A stretch of 64,000 nucleotides of DNA from Cryobacterium algoricola (GCF_004402485.1 NZ_SOFG01000011.1:124001-188000), one strand, 5' to 3'. Counted from the stretch's first letter, positions 17,258 to 26,012 are shown. Program-made: numbers and translations. Notes: a model not told the origin generated them from the letters alone.

Positions 17258-19159
17258 TCAGCCGGCGAGCACAGTCTCCGGTTCGGGATGCGGGGTCTTG
17301 ACCTCGGCGGCGAGCGCGGCATCCCGCCGCCCGCCGATGGCCCGCAGCGCGTTGAGGATCGTCGCGAGGTCGACGAGTTCCTGCAGCAGCGCCCCGATCG
17401 TCGCCGGGATCAGGCCGAAAGCAGCGAGACCCATCAGGACCAGGCTGAGCGCAATGCCGAGCCAGATGCTCTGCAGCGCGATCCGGATGGTGTCCTTACC
17501 GATCGCGACCGCCCTGGCCGTGCGGGAGATATCGTCGATCAGGATGACGACGTCGGCGGACTCGCTCGCCGCGGTCGCTCCACGCGCTCCCATGGCGACG
17601 CCGACGTCCGCGACCGCGAGCACGGGCGCGTCGTTCACCCCGTCGCCGACCATGATCACCGGGCGCTGCGTGATCGCGCGAACGGCGTTGACCTTGTCGA
17701 CCGGCAGGCAGTCTGCCTGCACATTGTCGATACCCACGAGCCCGGCGATGTGCTCGGCCGTCGGCCGGGCGTCTCCGGTGAGCATGACCGTGTTGTGGAT
17801 ACCGAGGGCGCCGAGGTCGGCGATCGTCTGGCGGGCGTTATCACGCAGCCGGTCGCTCGCGACGATGCTCCCGGCGAAGCGCCCGTCGACGGCGACGTAG
17901 ATGGCGAGCTCACCGCCGTCTAGGCGTGCCTGGGCGGCGTCCGGAGCCATCCCTGCGATGTACGAGAACTTGCCGACGGCGATTTCCCGGCCGTCGAGCG
18001 TTGCGACGACGCCGTGCGCCGGCACTTCGCTCGCCGTGTCGGTCGCCGTGAGGTCGAGGTCCCTGGCCTTGGCCGCAGCGATGACGGACGCCGCGAGCAC
18101 GTGCGAGGAGTACTGCTCGGCCGACGCGGCGAGCGCGAGAACCTCGTCGGCGTCGAACCCGGCCGCGGGCAGCACCCGTGCGATCGTCGGGGTGCCGTGG
18201 GTGAGTGTGCCGGTCTTGTCGAAGACGGCCGTGCGGGCGGTCGAGAGGGACTCGAGCACTCCGCCGCCCTTGACGATAATGCCGTTGCGCGCAGCACGAC
18301 TCATGCCGCCCATGAAGGCGATCGGCGCGGAGATGAGCAGCGGGCACGGGGTCGCCACGACGAGCACCTCGGCGAAGCGCAGCGGGTCCCCGGTGAGCAA
18401 CCAGGCGAGCCCAGCGACGGCGAGCGCGACCGCGGTGAACGGCACCGCGTAGCGGTCGGCGAGCCTCACGACGGGGGCCTTGCTCGCCGAGGCTTCCTCG
18501 ACGAGCGCGACGATCTGCTGGTACTGGCTGTTCGCAGCGGTCGCCGTTGCGCGGATCGTCGCGGCCGCCTGGCCGTTGATCGACCCGGAGAGGATGGCGT
18601 CGCCGGCGTTCCGCTCCACCGGCAGGCTCTCCCCGGTGAGGGACGACTCGTCGAAGGCCGCGCTCGCGGATTCGAGCACCCCGTCGACCGGGACGATCTC
18701 GGCCGGGCGGACGAGCAGAAGGTCCCCGGCCTGCACGTCCGTGGCCGGAACGTCCTCGACGTCCGCCTGGTCTCCCCCGGACGGGATCCGGTGGGCGTTC
18801 TGCGGCGCCCGGTCGAGCAACGCATTGAGTTCCCGCTTGGCCCGGTTCACGGCGAAGTCTTCGAGGGCTGCTCCCCCGGTGAGCATCAACACGATCAGGA
18901 GGGTCGCGACGTACTCGCCGACCAGCACCGTGGCCACAATGGCCGTGATCGCGAGCAGGTCCACGCCGAAGCTGCCGCGGCGCAGCTGTTTGACCATGCC
19001 CACGGCGGAGATCGCGGCGACGAACAGGCCGAAGCCGCCGAAGAGCCAGACCAGGCTGTCGGCGAGGCCGCAGAGCGCGAGCCCGATTCCGACCAGCCCG
19101 AGCACGATGGTCGCGGCGACAAGCGGATACCGCCGTGCGGCGGCGAGCAGACGGGACAT
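17258..19159 (-). CDS. Heavy-metal-translocating P-type ATPase (P1B), TPC type
   Basis: A 633-residue ATP-driven metal exporter. It has no N-terminal HMA metal-binding domain and starts directly in membrane helices. Seen: SLTGESLPVER (actuator TGE), the transmembrane metal site motif ATPCPLLIS (TPCP rather than CPC), phosphorylation motif DKTGTLTHG, and the hinge GDGVNDAPVLAVADVGVAMG. An HP-like pair is absent: the nucleotide domain has SSHVLAASV instead of SEHPLA. The ion is uncertain; P1B proteins with TPC or SPC motifs are linked to Co, Zn or Cd. No metal regulator lies nearby. Confidence 0.88.
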   Translation of the reverse strand: MSRLLAAARRYPLVAATIVLGLVGIGLALCGLADSLVWLFGGFGLFVAAISAVGMVKQLRRGSFGVDLLAITAIVATVLVGEYVATLLIVLMLTGGAALEDFAVNRAKRELNALLDRAPQNAHRIPSGGDQADVEDVPATDVQAGDLLLVRPAEIVPVDGVLESASAAFDESSLTGESLPVERNAGDAILSGSINGQAAATIRATATAANSQYQQIVALVEEASASKAPVVRLADRYAVPFTAVALAVAGLAWLLTGDPLRFAEVLVVATPCPLLISAPIAFMGGMSRAARNGIIVKGGGVLESLSTARTAVFDKTGTLTHGTPTIARVLPAAGFDADEVLALAASAEQYSSHVLAASVIAAAKARDLDLTATDTASEVPAHGVVATLDGREIAVGKFSYIAGMAPDAAQARLDGGELAIYVAVDGRFAGSIVASDRLRDNARQTIADLGALGIHNTVMLTGDARPTAEHIAGLVGIDNVQADCLPVDKVNAVRAITQRPVIMVGDGVNDAPVLAVADVGVAMGARGATAASESADVVILIDDISRTARAVAIGKDTIRIALQSIWLGIALSLVLMGLAAFGLIPATIGALLQELVDLATILNALRAIGGRRDAALAAEVKTPHPEPETVLAG

Positions 19160-19219
19160 GCTTCAAGTGTCGTCCCATCCCCCGATCACCGCCAGCAAGG
19201 TGAGGCTCCCCTGTCAGGG

Positions 19220-19257
19220 ACGGATGTCCGGCCCGCGCGCGGCGGGCCGGGCATCCG
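19220..19257 (-). terminator. Hairpin terminator after the flavin oxidoreductase
   Basis: Stem ACGGATG-CCGGCCCGC pairing with GCGGGCCGG-CATCCGT around a GCGCG loop, with one internal mismatch. It lies about 15 nt beyond the stop of the minus-strand oxidoreductase. The T-run lies on the plus-strand side (TTT), so on the minus strand it may be weak or Rho-assisted. Confidence 0.6.
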
Positions 19258-19272
19258 TTTGGAGGGGACGAC

Positions 19273-21195
19273 TCAGAGCACGAGCGCGGTCATGAAGGCC
19301 GCGTTGATGGCCTCGCCGACCTTGGCCGGGTGCACGCAGTCGCCGAGCGGATGCACGTTGGCGCGTCCCGCGAGCGCGAGCGTGAGTGCCGTGTTGGGGC
19401 GCACCCCGAAGGCCGCGATCACGGTCGACGCGGCGACGTGCACGGCGCCGTCCGGGCCGGTCGCGGTCAGGCCGTCGGCGTCGACGGAGGTGACGGTGTG
19501 GCCGGTGAGGATCCGGACGCCCTTCTCGGCGAGTTCGCGCAGCAGGGTGATCCGGTTGATCACGATCATGTCGCGGGCGAGCTCGTCGGCGAGTTCGACG
19601 ATCGTGACGTTGCAGCCCTGGCCGGCGAGTTCGAGCGCGGCGTCGGAGCCCGAGAGCCCGCCGCCCGCGATGACGACGTCATGGCCGACAGGGGCGCCGC
19701 GGTGGAAGTCGAGCACGTCGATCACGTTCGGGCCGTCGAGGCCCGGGATGGGCGGCATCAGCGGAATGGACCCGGTCGCGACGATGATCTCGTCGGCCTC
19801 GAAGGTCGCGAGCGAGTCCGCTGTGACGGTCGAGTCGAGGTGCACGGACACGGGCAGGTGGGTGAACTGGCGTTCCCACCAGCCGATCATCGCGCGCAAT
19901 TCCTTCTTGAACTCCGGGGTCGCCGCGGGCAGCAGCACGCCGCCGAGCGCGGATCCGGCCTCGTAGAGGTCGACGGAGTGTCCGCGGAGCGCCGCGACCC
20001 TGGCGGCCTCGAGCCCGCCGGGGCCGCCGCCGATCACGACGACGTGCTTGAGGACATCCGCCTTCTCGACGCGGCGCTCGCGTTCGAAGCCGACCTGGGG
20101 GTTCACGGCGCAGCCGAGCGGCAGCGCGAAGAAGGCGTTGCCGACGCACATCGAGTTGCAGCGGATGCACGGGCGGATGTCCGCGCGATTGCCGGCGGTG
20201 AGCTTGCCCGCCCACTCCGGGTCCGCGATCAGTCCGCGGCCGATGCCGGCGAAGTCGGCGTCGCCCGCGGCGAGTGCCGCCTCGGCGTTCTCGGGGGTGA
20301 GGTTGCCGACGGCCATCACGGGGATGGACACGACGTCCTTGAGTGCGCGGGCGGCCGGGACCATGCACGCGTCGCCGAGGTAGTACGGCGGGAAGACGTA
20401 GTCCATGGCCTCGTACGAGCCGTCGTCGGCGATGATGAGGTCGAGGCCGGCCGCTGCGAGCACGACGGCGATCGCCTGGCCCTCCGCGGTCGTGCGTCCG
20501 CCGGGGAAGCGGTGGTTGACCGAGAGCCGGAAGCTGACCGGAAGCCCGGGGGCGTTCGCCTTGACGGCGGCGATGATCTCGGTCGCGAACCGGCAGCGGT
20601 TCTCGACCGAGCCGCCGTAGACATCCGTGCGGCGGTTCCAGCACGCGCTCATGAACTGGTCGATGAGGTATCCGGTGTGGCCGTGGATGTCGATCGCATC
20701 CATCCCCGCGGCGGCGGCACGGGCGGCGGCCTCGCCGAAGCGGCGCACGAGCACGTGGATCTCGTCGATCTCGAGCGGCCGGCAGAGCACGCTCGGGTCG
20801 GCGTAGTGGGGGTTGTCCGAGGCGGAGATCGGCAGCCGGTCCGCGTCGATCACGTTGATGTTGCGGCCGAGGCCTGCGGTGAGCTGGAGGGAGATGAGGC
20901 CGCCGACGGCGTGGATCGACTCGGCGAGCGCGGTGAGGCCCGGAAGCGCGGCGTCGGTGTGCACGCAGCAGAGACCGGCGTTGAGCGTCTCGTAGTCCTC
21001 GGAGACGGCGCTGATGCCGGTCATCACGAGCCCGGTGCCTCCGCGGGCACGTTCGGTGTAGTACGCGATCTCCTTCTCGGTGAAGAGCCCCTCGTGGGTG
21101 CCCATCTCGGTGCCCATCGGCGCCATGATCACCCGGTTCGGGAGCTCGAGGGTGCCGATGCGACCCGGTTTGAGGACGTGTGCGAAGCCTGTCAT
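19273..21195 (-). CDS. NADH:flavin oxidoreductase, FMN/4Fe-4S/FAD (2,4-dienoyl-CoA reductase-like)
   Basis: A 640-residue multi-cofactor reductase. Residues 1-360 form an Old Yellow Enzyme TIM barrel (LPNRVIMAPMGTEMG, AAAAGMDAIDIHGHTGYLIDQF, VENRCRFATEII). A 4Fe-4S cysteine cluster follows (CIRCNSMCVGNAFFALPLGC), then an FAD/NAD(P) pyridine-nucleotide domain (VVIGGGPGGLEAARVAALRG; a second nucleotide site IAGGGLSGSDAALELA). This is the 2,4-dienoyl-CoA reductase/trimethylamine dehydrogenase layout; the natural substrate is unknown. Start at 21195 (ATG ACA GGC) beginning MTGFAHVLKPG; the longer frame to 21330 adds an unrelated Arg/Ser-rich stretch. Monocistronic. Confidence 0.88.
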   Translation of the reverse strand: MTGFAHVLKPGRIGTLELPNRVIMAPMGTEMGTHEGLFTEKEIAYYTERARGGTGLVMTGISAVSEDYETLNAGLCCVHTDAALPGLTALAESIHAVGGLISLQLTAGLGRNINVIDADRLPISASDNPHYADPSVLCRPLEIDEIHVLVRRFGEAAARAAAAGMDAIDIHGHTGYLIDQFMSACWNRRTDVYGGSVENRCRFATEIIAAVKANAPGLPVSFRLSVNHRFPGGRTTAEGQAIAVVLAAAGLDLIIADDGSYEAMDYVFPPYYLGDACMVPAARALKDVVSIPVMAVGNLTPENAEAALAAGDADFAGIGRGLIADPEWAGKLTAGNRADIRPCIRCNSMCVGNAFFALPLGCAVNPQVGFERERRVEKADVLKHVVVIGGGPGGLEAARVAALRGHSVDLYEAGSALGGVLLPAATPEFKKELRAMIGWWERQFTHLPVSVHLDSTVTADSLATFEADEIIVATGSIPLMPPIPGLDGPNVIDVLDFHRGAPVGHDVVIAGGGLSGSDAALELAGQGCNVTIVELADELARDMIVINRITLLRELAEKGVRILTGHTVTSVDADGLTATGPDGAVHVAASTVIAAFGVRPNTALTLALAGRANVHPLGDCVHPAKVGEAINAAFMTALVL

Positions 21196-21249
21196 GGTGT
21201 ACTTTCCCGTGCGATGTCCGAAGGTCGTCGTCGACCTGGAGCGCAACCC

Positions 21250-21315
21250 CGGGCGGGAAATCGGGCGGGAAAGATGGAGCAAGAGCAACGACCTGAATTG
21301 TTTCAATCCTAGGTG
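21250..21315. promoter_or_regulatory. Possible operator region upstream of the flavin oxidoreductase
   Basis: Two 11-bp direct repeats CGGGCGGGAAA occur at 21250-21260 and 21262-21272. Further upstream, an AT-richer block contains GATTGAAACAATTC on the minus strand, with the small dyad TTG-AAA-CAA. These lie 55-120 bp before the start of the minus-strand gene. They are candidate regulator sites only; no adjacent regulator gene is recognised. Confidence 0.35.
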
Positions 21316-21343
21316 AGCCGCCGGAGTCAAACCCGAAGAAACG

Positions 21344-21934
21344 CTATGGATTCGTTCCGGATGTTCGGTCCCTCAGCATCGCGAAGTCGATCGCGAGCAG
21401 GTATTTGATCCGCTCCTCACGCATCCGCGCATAGCCGGGGGCATGGCCGTCGACGGTCTGGCGGATCAGGCGTGCGGCGAGGGCCTTCCGGATCTCGTAA
21501 CTCGCGTCGTGCTGGGCGTTCTCGACGATCGCGGCCAGTTTCTCGTCGTCGTCCGCGACCGCGTGCAGGATGAGGGCGAGGCCCTTGTGGGCGCGACGGC
21601 GGCGGGCGAGCCTGCCGAGGTCGAGCCGTTCGTCCTCGGTGAAGCCCTGCGACCAGCGCCGCGACGCGAGTTCCCGCCGTTCCTTCGCGACGCGGGCGGC
21701 ATCCTCTTCGTTCTGCACGGCCAGGAGCAGCAATTCGTCGCGTGCGACCGTCGCGTAGGACGCTTCGTCGAAGTTGTCGTGCTCGCGGAGTGCCCCGACG
21801 ATGATGTGGTTCTTCACGGCCATCCGCACCGCGGAGAGGGCGATCAGGAGGCCCTCGTCGATGATCCGTTCCATCGCGTTCATCCGCGGCACCGCATCGA
21901 AAGCGCGGGTCGGTCGCTGGACACCGAATGCCAT
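21344..21934 (-). CDS. Hypothetical helical protein
   Basis: A 196-residue soluble protein not securely recognised. It is mostly helical and rich in Arg, Ala, Glu and Asp, with ERIIDEGLLIALSAVRMAVKNH near the start and RDELLLLAVQNEEDAARVAKER in the middle. No membrane segment or known catalytic motif is seen. Start uncertain: ATG at 21934 is the longest, but internal ATGs at 21883 or 21874 (MNAMERIIDE) begin nearer the conserved-looking part. I vaguely recall similar uncharacterised proteins in Microbacteriaceae. It is divergent from the PrmC-like gene. Confidence 0.6.
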   Translation of the reverse strand: MAFGVQRPTRAFDAVPRMNAMERIIDEGLLIALSAVRMAVKNHIIVGALREHDNFDEASYATVARDELLLLAVQNEEDAARVAKERRELASRRWSQGFTEDERLDLGRLARRRRAHKGLALILHAVADDDEKLAAIVENAQHDASYEIRKALAARLIRQTVDGHAPGYARMREERIKYLLAIDFAMLRDRTSGTNP

Positions 21935-21967
21935 TCAGCTGCCATGCCGCGTCGCTTTCTCGTCCGG

Positions 21968-21988
21968 GTGAGAAACTATGTCTCTCAC
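21968..21988. promoter_or_regulatory. Dyad in the divergent promoter region
   Basis: GTGAGA and TCTCAC arms (21968-21973, 21983-21988) separated by 9 bp, in a locally AT-rich stretch about 70 bp before the PrmC-like start. Candidate operator or promoter-proximal dyad; nothing identifies the binding protein. Confidence 0.35.
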
Positions 21989-22054
21989 CGCAATTTTATG
22001 GGCATTCGACAGCAGTGCGCATGCCGCGCGCAATACCCGATGGGAAAGGTCCCG

Positions 22055-22849
22055 ATGTCCCCGCTCGATCCCGGCACGTCCCTGCCCGGCGTCGTCGCGC
22101 GCCTCCGGGCGGCGGGGTGCGTTTTCGCCGAAGACGAGGCAGACCTCCTCCTCGGCGAGGCCCGGTCGGCGGCCGAACTCGAGGTCCTGCTCGAACGCAG
22201 GGTGGGTGGAGAGCCGCTCGAGTACGTCCTCGGCTGGGCGCAGTTCTGCGGGCTGCGGATCCACGTCGAACCCGGAGTCTTCGTGCCCCGGCGACGCACG
22301 GCGGCGCTCGTACGCGAGGCCGCCGAGCTCGCCGGTCCCGCCGCGATCGTCGTCGACCTCTGCTGCGGGACGGGAGCGGTCGGCGCCGCGCTGCTCGCGG
22401 TCCGGCCGGAACTGGGGCTCGACCTCCTGGCAGCGGACCTCGACCCGGTCGCGGTCCGCTGCTCCCGCGTCAACCTGCCGGGACGGACCGTGCTCGAGGG
22501 TGATCTTTTCGCCCCGCTGCCCGCGGCCCTGCGCGGCCGGGTCGCCCTCCTGCTCGTGAACGCGCCATACGTGCCGACCGGCTCCATCGAACGGATGCCG
22601 CAGGAGGCCAGGGAGCACGAGCACCGACTGGCACTCGACGGCGGTTCAGACGGGCTCGACGTGCAGCGACGGGTCGCCGCGGCGGCGGCCGCGTGGCTCG
22701 CCCCCGGCGGCCATCTCCTGATTGAGACGAGTGCGCGCCAGGCGCCGGTCACGAGCGCGCTGTTCGCCAGGAACGGCCTGGTTCCGCGCACGGCGTACCA
22801 CGAGGACGTCGACGGAACCGTCGTGATCGGCGCGCGCCCCCGCGCTTGA
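22055..22849 (+). CDS. PrmC-like putative protein N5-glutamine methyltransferase
   Basis: A 264-residue SAM-dependent methyltransferase. An N-terminal helical substrate domain (about 1-75, with GGEPLEYVLGWAQFCGL) precedes a Rossmann domain: VVDLCCGTGAVGAALL for SAM binding, LLAADLDPVAVRCSRVNL, then LLVNAPYVPT. True PrmC has NPPY; NAPY marks the related actinobacterial group of unknown target. The start at 22055 is supported by GGGAAAGG 6 bp upstream; in-frame ATG at 22040 lacks such a site. It ends in a strong bidirectional terminator shared with icd. Confidence 0.82.
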   Translation: MSPLDPGTSLPGVVARLRAAGCVFAEDEADLLLGEARSAAELEVLLERRVGGEPLEYVLGWAQFCGLRIHVEPGVFVPRRRTAALVREAAELAGPAAIVVDLCCGTGAVGAALLAVRPELGLDLLAADLDPVAVRCSRVNLPGRTVLEGDLFAPLPAALRGRVALLLVNAPYVPTGSIERMPQEAREHEHRLALDGGSDGLDVQRRVAAAAAAWLAPGGHLLIETSARQAPVTSALFARNGLVPRTAYHEDVDGTVVIGARPRA

Positions 22850-22871
22850 CCGGAAGACCGCAGGCACGAAG

Positions 22872-22901
22872 AAAGGCCCCGACCGTACGGTCGGGGCCTT
22901 T
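22872..22901. terminator. Bidirectional terminator between prmC-like gene and icd
   Basis: Perfect 30-bp palindrome: AAAGGCCCCGACCGT followed at once by its complement. Flanking A/T residues give TTT on either strand after the stem. It lies between convergent genes and should stop both transcripts. Confidence 0.9.
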
Positions 22902-22918
22902 CTCGGAACCTGCCCTGG

Positions 22919-24133
22919 TTACGCCAGGCGCGTCTGCAGGTTCGTGGCGATGGCGGCGAGGAATTCCTCGGTCGTCTGGTAGCCCTGGTCCGGGCCGACG
23001 AGCAGCGCGAGGTCCTTGGTCATCTGGCCGCTTTCGACGGTCTTGATGACGACATCCTCGAGGGTCTCGGCGAACTCGGCGAGCGCCGGGTTGCCGTCGA
23101 GCTTGGCCCGGTGCGAGAGGCCGCGGGTCCAGGCGTAGATCGAGGCGATCGGGTTCGTCGAGGTGGGCTTGCCCTGCTGGTGCTGGCGGTAGTGCCGGGT
23201 CACCGTGCCGTGGGCCGCCTCGGCCTCGACGACCTTGCCGTCGGGGGTGGAGAGCACGCTCGTCATGAGGCCGAGCGAGCCGAAGCCCTGGGCGACGGTG
23301 TCCGACTGCACGTCGCCGTCGTAGTTCTTGCACGCCCAGACGTAGCCGCCTTCCCACTTCATGGCGGATGCGACCATGTCGTCGATCAGGCGGTGCTCGT
23401 AGGTGAGGCCGGCAGCCTCGTAGCGGGCCTTGAACTCGGTGTCGAAGATCTCCTGGAAGATGTCCTTGAACCGGCCGTCGTATGCCTTGAGGATGGTGTT
23501 CTTGGTGGACAGGTAGACAGGGTAGTTCCGCACGAGGCCGTAGTTGAGCGAGGCACGGGCGAAGTCACGGATCGAGCTGTCGAGGTTGTACATACCCATC
23601 GCGACGCCGCTGCCGGGAGACTGGAAGACCTCGAAGGTCTGCGCCTCTGAGCCGTCCTTGGGGGTGAAGGTCATGCTGAGCGTGCCCTCCCCCTCGAAGC
23701 GGAAGTTGGTGGCCCGGTACTGGTCGCCGAAGGCGTGGCGGCCGATGATGATCGGCTTGTTCCAGCCGGGAACGAGGCGCGGGATGTTCGAGATGATGAT
23801 CGGCTCACGGAAGATCGTGCCGCCGAGGATGTTGCGGATGGTGCCGTTCGGCGACGCCCACATCTTCTTGAGGCCGAATTCCTCGACCCGGGCTTCGTCA
23901 GGCGTGATGGTCGCGCACTTGACTCCGACGCCGTGTTTCTGGATGGCGTGGGCGGCGTCGATCGTGATCTGGTCGTCGGTCTCATCGCGCTTCTGGATCG
24001 ACAGGTCGTAGTACTCGAGGTCGATGTCGAGGTACGGGTGGATGAGCGTGTCCTTGATGGCCTGCCAGATGATGCGCGTCATCTCGTCGCCGTCGAGCTC
24101 GACGACGGTGCCTTCAACCTTGATCTTCGCCAA
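22919..24133 (-). CDS. icd: NADP-dependent isocitrate dehydrogenase
   Basis: Oxidatively decarboxylates isocitrate to 2-oxoglutarate in the TCA cycle, making NADPH. The 404-residue length and motifs ([15 protein letters not shown], the substrate loop [18 protein letters not shown]-equivalent [21 protein letters not shown], and the [15 protein letters not shown] stretch) place it in the homodimeric, eukaryotic-like class found in actinobacteria. [11 protein letters not shown] near the C-terminus provides the NADP-contacting residues. A palindromic operator lies at 24194-24217, with a likely -10 TAGAAT (minus strand, 24176-24181). Confidence 0.97.
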   Translation of the reverse strand: MAKIKVEGTVVELDGDEMTRIIWQAIKDTLIHPYLDIDLEYYDLSIQKRDETDDQITIDAAHAIQKHGVGVKCATITPDEARVEEFGLKKMWASPNGTIRNILGGTIFREPIIISNIPRLVPGWNKPIIIGRHAFGDQYRATNFRFEGEGTLSMTFTPKDGSEAQTFEVFQSPGSGVAMGMYNLDSSIRDFARASLNYGLVRNYPVYLSTKNTILKAYDGRFKDIFQEIFDTEFKARYEAAGLTYEHRLIDDMVASAMKWEGGYVWACKNYDGDVQSDTVAQGFGSLGLMTSVLSTPDGKVVEAEAAHGTVTRHYRQHQQGKPTSTNPIASIYAWTRGLSHRAKLDGNPALAEFAETLEDVVIKTVESGQMTKDLALLVGPDQGYQTTEEFLAAIATNLQTRLA

Positions 24134-24193
24134 TGAATTCTCCTCAGAATGGTGCGCGGCCGCTTGGCCGAGGCAATTCTACAAGACCCCCGC

Positions 24194-24217
24194 AACTGTC
24201 TCGACATCGAGACAGTT
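24194..24217. promoter_or_regulatory. Perfect palindromic operator upstream of icd
   Basis: Arms AACTGTCTCGA and TCGAGACAGTT separated by CA, a perfect 11-bp dyad ending 60 bp before the icd start. It overlaps the position expected for the -35 box, given TAGAAT at 24176-24181 on the minus strand. A similar CTCGACGTCGAGACA sequence lies upstream of sucC. The cognate regulator is not in the window. Confidence 0.7.
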
Positions 24218-24276
24218 AAGGCCCGGCGCACAAAACCCGACTACCACGCCGCTCGGCCGCAGGTTAGCCTGTTGCC

Positions 24277-24729
24277 ATGGGTGAACTACGTCTGGAAGAA
24301 CTGTCCGCACGCAACATTGTTGCGGCCAATAGCCTCAGTCTCAAGCCGGGCCAGGAGCAGTACGTCGCTCCGGTCTCCTATTCGGTCGCGGGATCCGTGA
24401 TCAACCCCGCGACGTCGTGGCAGCGGGTCGTGCTGCTCGACGGAGAGGTGGCGGGCTTCATCCACGGCAACTTCGAGCCGGACTCCGTGCACGAGGAATT
24501 CCGGGCGTGCATCTGGCGGATCAACGTCGACGCGGATGCCCAGGGCAGGGGCGTCGGCAAGTTCGCTGCAGAGGCCCTCGCCGAGGAGGCCCGCAAGCGG
24601 GGCTTCGACCACATCACCGTGATCTGGGAACCCGGCGCAGAAGGACCGGAGTCCTTCTTCCACCGGATCGGCTTCGTCGACATCGGCGAGACGGCATACG
24701 GCGAGACGATCGGCTCGCTCAAGCTGTAG
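24277..24729 (+). CDS. GNAT family N-acetyltransferase
   Basis: A 150-residue single-domain acetyltransferase. Seen: the acetyl-CoA-binding motif DADAQGRGVGKFAAEALAEE (R/QxxGxG/A type), preceded by strand IWRINVD and followed by GFDHITVIWEP and FFHRIGFVDIGE. The sequence resembles the diamine acetyltransferase-like group (YkkB/Bltd-type), but the substrate cannot be assigned. The alkyltransferase-like gene starts 25 bp after its stop, so the two may be cotranscribed. Confidence 0.85.
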   Translation: MGELRLEELSARNIVAANSLSLKPGQEQYVAPVSYSVAGSVINPATSWQRVVLLDGEVAGFIHGNFEPDSVHEEFRACIWRINVDADAQGRGVGKFAAEALAEEARKRGFDHITVIWEPGAEGPESFFHRIGFVDIGETAYGETIGSLKL

Positions 24730-24754
24730 CGGGCCGCTGGTTCAGCAGCGGGTC

Positions 24755-25078
24755 ATGCGCCTCTCCCCCGACAGCGACTTCGTCACGCACGTCCTCGGCA
24801 TCGTCGACTCGATTCCCGCCGGGCGGGTGATGACGTACGGCGATGTCGCGGCGGTCCTCGGCTCCCGCGGCGCCCGGGTCGTGGGCCAGATCATGGCGCA
24901 CTACGGGGCGGATGTCCCCTGGTGGCGGGTGATCCGGGCCGGCGGCCACCCGCCGGTCGCGCACGAGGCCAGGGCGCTGCCGCACTACCGTGCGGAGGGA
25001 ACGCCGCTCGTCCTGCTGAGCACGGCGGACGCCGGTTACCGGGTCGACTACAGGGCGGCGCGCTGGTCACCGTCCTGA
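24755..25078 (+). CDS. MGMT-family alkyltransferase-like protein (ATL)
   Basis: A 107-residue DNA-binding domain of the methylguanine-DNA methyltransferase fold: VLGIVDSIPAGRVMTYGDVAAVLGSRGARVVGQIMA is the helix-turn-helix and arginine finger. The methyl-accepting cysteine motif PCHRV is replaced by PWWRV, so it cannot repair by methyl transfer. Like other ATLs it probably binds O6-alkylguanine and recruits nucleotide excision repair. ATLs usually carry PWHR; the second tryptophan in place of His is unusual. Confidence 0.85.
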   Translation: MRLSPDSDFVTHVLGIVDSIPAGRVMTYGDVAAVLGSRGARVVGQIMAHYGADVPWWRVIRAGGHPPVAHEARALPHYRAEGTPLVLLSTADAGYRVDYRAARWSPS

Positions 25079-25122
25079 ACCGCACCTCGCGGGCGGTGGC
25101 GGCAGCGGGTACCGTGCCCCGC

Positions 25123-25542
25123 ATGGACAGCGAAGAAGGCTTTCAGGACCCCGTCGTCACCAACCCCGGCCTCTACCGGGTGATCCTCGAGAATGAGCGG
25201 GTACGCGTGCTCGAATACCGGGATACGCCCGGTGCCGCGACCGCACCGCACCGCCATCCGGACAGCGTCATGGTCACCCTGAGCGAGTTCAGCCGGCGGA
25301 TCTCGTCGAACGGTCGCTCCGTCGACGTCGAGCTTCCCGCCGGGGTCGCGCGCTGGCTTCCCGCCCAGGAGCACACCGGTGCGAACACCGGCCATACCGA
25401 CACGCATTCGATCTTCATCGAGCTCAAGGAGCCGACGCGGCATCCCCGCGGACTCACCGACGAGCAGCCGCTCGGCCCGCAGTCCGCGGCGCCGTCCGCG
25501 CCGGATACCGACGACGAGGCGAACGTCTGGGGCTTCTCCTAG
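25123..25542 (+). CDS. Cupin-fold cytoplasmic protein, copy 1
   Basis: A 139-residue small beta-barrel protein. Seen: DPVVTNPGLYRVILENERVRVLEYRDTPG, then a cupin-like histidine cluster PHRHPDSVMVTL and the second motif WLPAQEHTGANTGHTDTHSIF. Metal ligands are plausible at the His residues. The function is unknown. ATG start at 25123. It is a close paralog of the next gene, with the same layout and end motif (DEANVWGFS versus DEEKAWGFA). Confidence 0.75.
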   Translation: MDSEEGFQDPVVTNPGLYRVILENERVRVLEYRDTPGAATAPHRHPDSVMVTLSEFSRRISSNGRSVDVELPAGVARWLPAQEHTGANTGHTDTHSIFIELKEPTRHPRGLTDEQPLGPQSAAPSAPDTDDEANVWGFS

Positions 25543-25574
25543 CGCGTCGCAGGCAAACGGTGTTAGCGTGCGGC

Positions 25575-26012
25575 ATGTCCAGTGAACAGAACGCCACGCA
25601 TTCCCTCGATCCGCTCGTGACGGATCCCGGCGTCTACCGGGTATTGCTCGAAAACGACCGCGTTCGCGTGCTCGAATTCCTCGATGCCCCCGGCGACACC
25701 ACCAACCCGCACGAGCATCCAGACAGCGTGATGATCACGTTGAGCGCCTACGCCAGGAGGCTCTCCTTCGAGGGCCGCGAGGTCGACGTCGAACTCCCGG
25801 CCGGCGAGACCGCCTGGCTCCCCGCCCAGGAGCACGCCGGCGTGAACATCGGCACGACACCGACCCACGCGATCTTCGTCGAGCTCAAGGAGCAGGCCGT
25901 GCGGGCCCCCGATCCCAGCGTGCATCCGCTCGGCCCGGCGCCGCGTCCGCTGATCGGCATCCCGCTGTCCGACGCCTCGAGCGACGAAGAGAAGGCCTGG
26001 GGCTTCGCCTGA
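25575..26012 (+). CDS. Cupin-fold cytoplasmic protein, copy 2
   Basis: A 145-residue paralog of the preceding gene, 32 bp downstream. Seen: DPLVTDPGVYRVLLENDRVRVLEFLDAPG, PHEHPDSVMITL and WLPAQEHAGVNIGTTPTHAIF. The first cupin motif reads PHEHP rather than PHRHP. The arrangement is a tandem duplication with substantial divergence, so the copies have probably taken different roles. ATG at 25575. It converges on nagA. Confidence 0.75.
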   Translation: MSSEQNATHSLDPLVTDPGVYRVLLENDRVRVLEFLDAPGDTTNPHEHPDSVMITLSAYARRLSFEGREVDVELPAGETAWLPAQEHAGVNIGTTPTHAIFVELKEQAVRAPDPSVHPLGPAPRPLIGIPLSDASSDEEKAWGFA

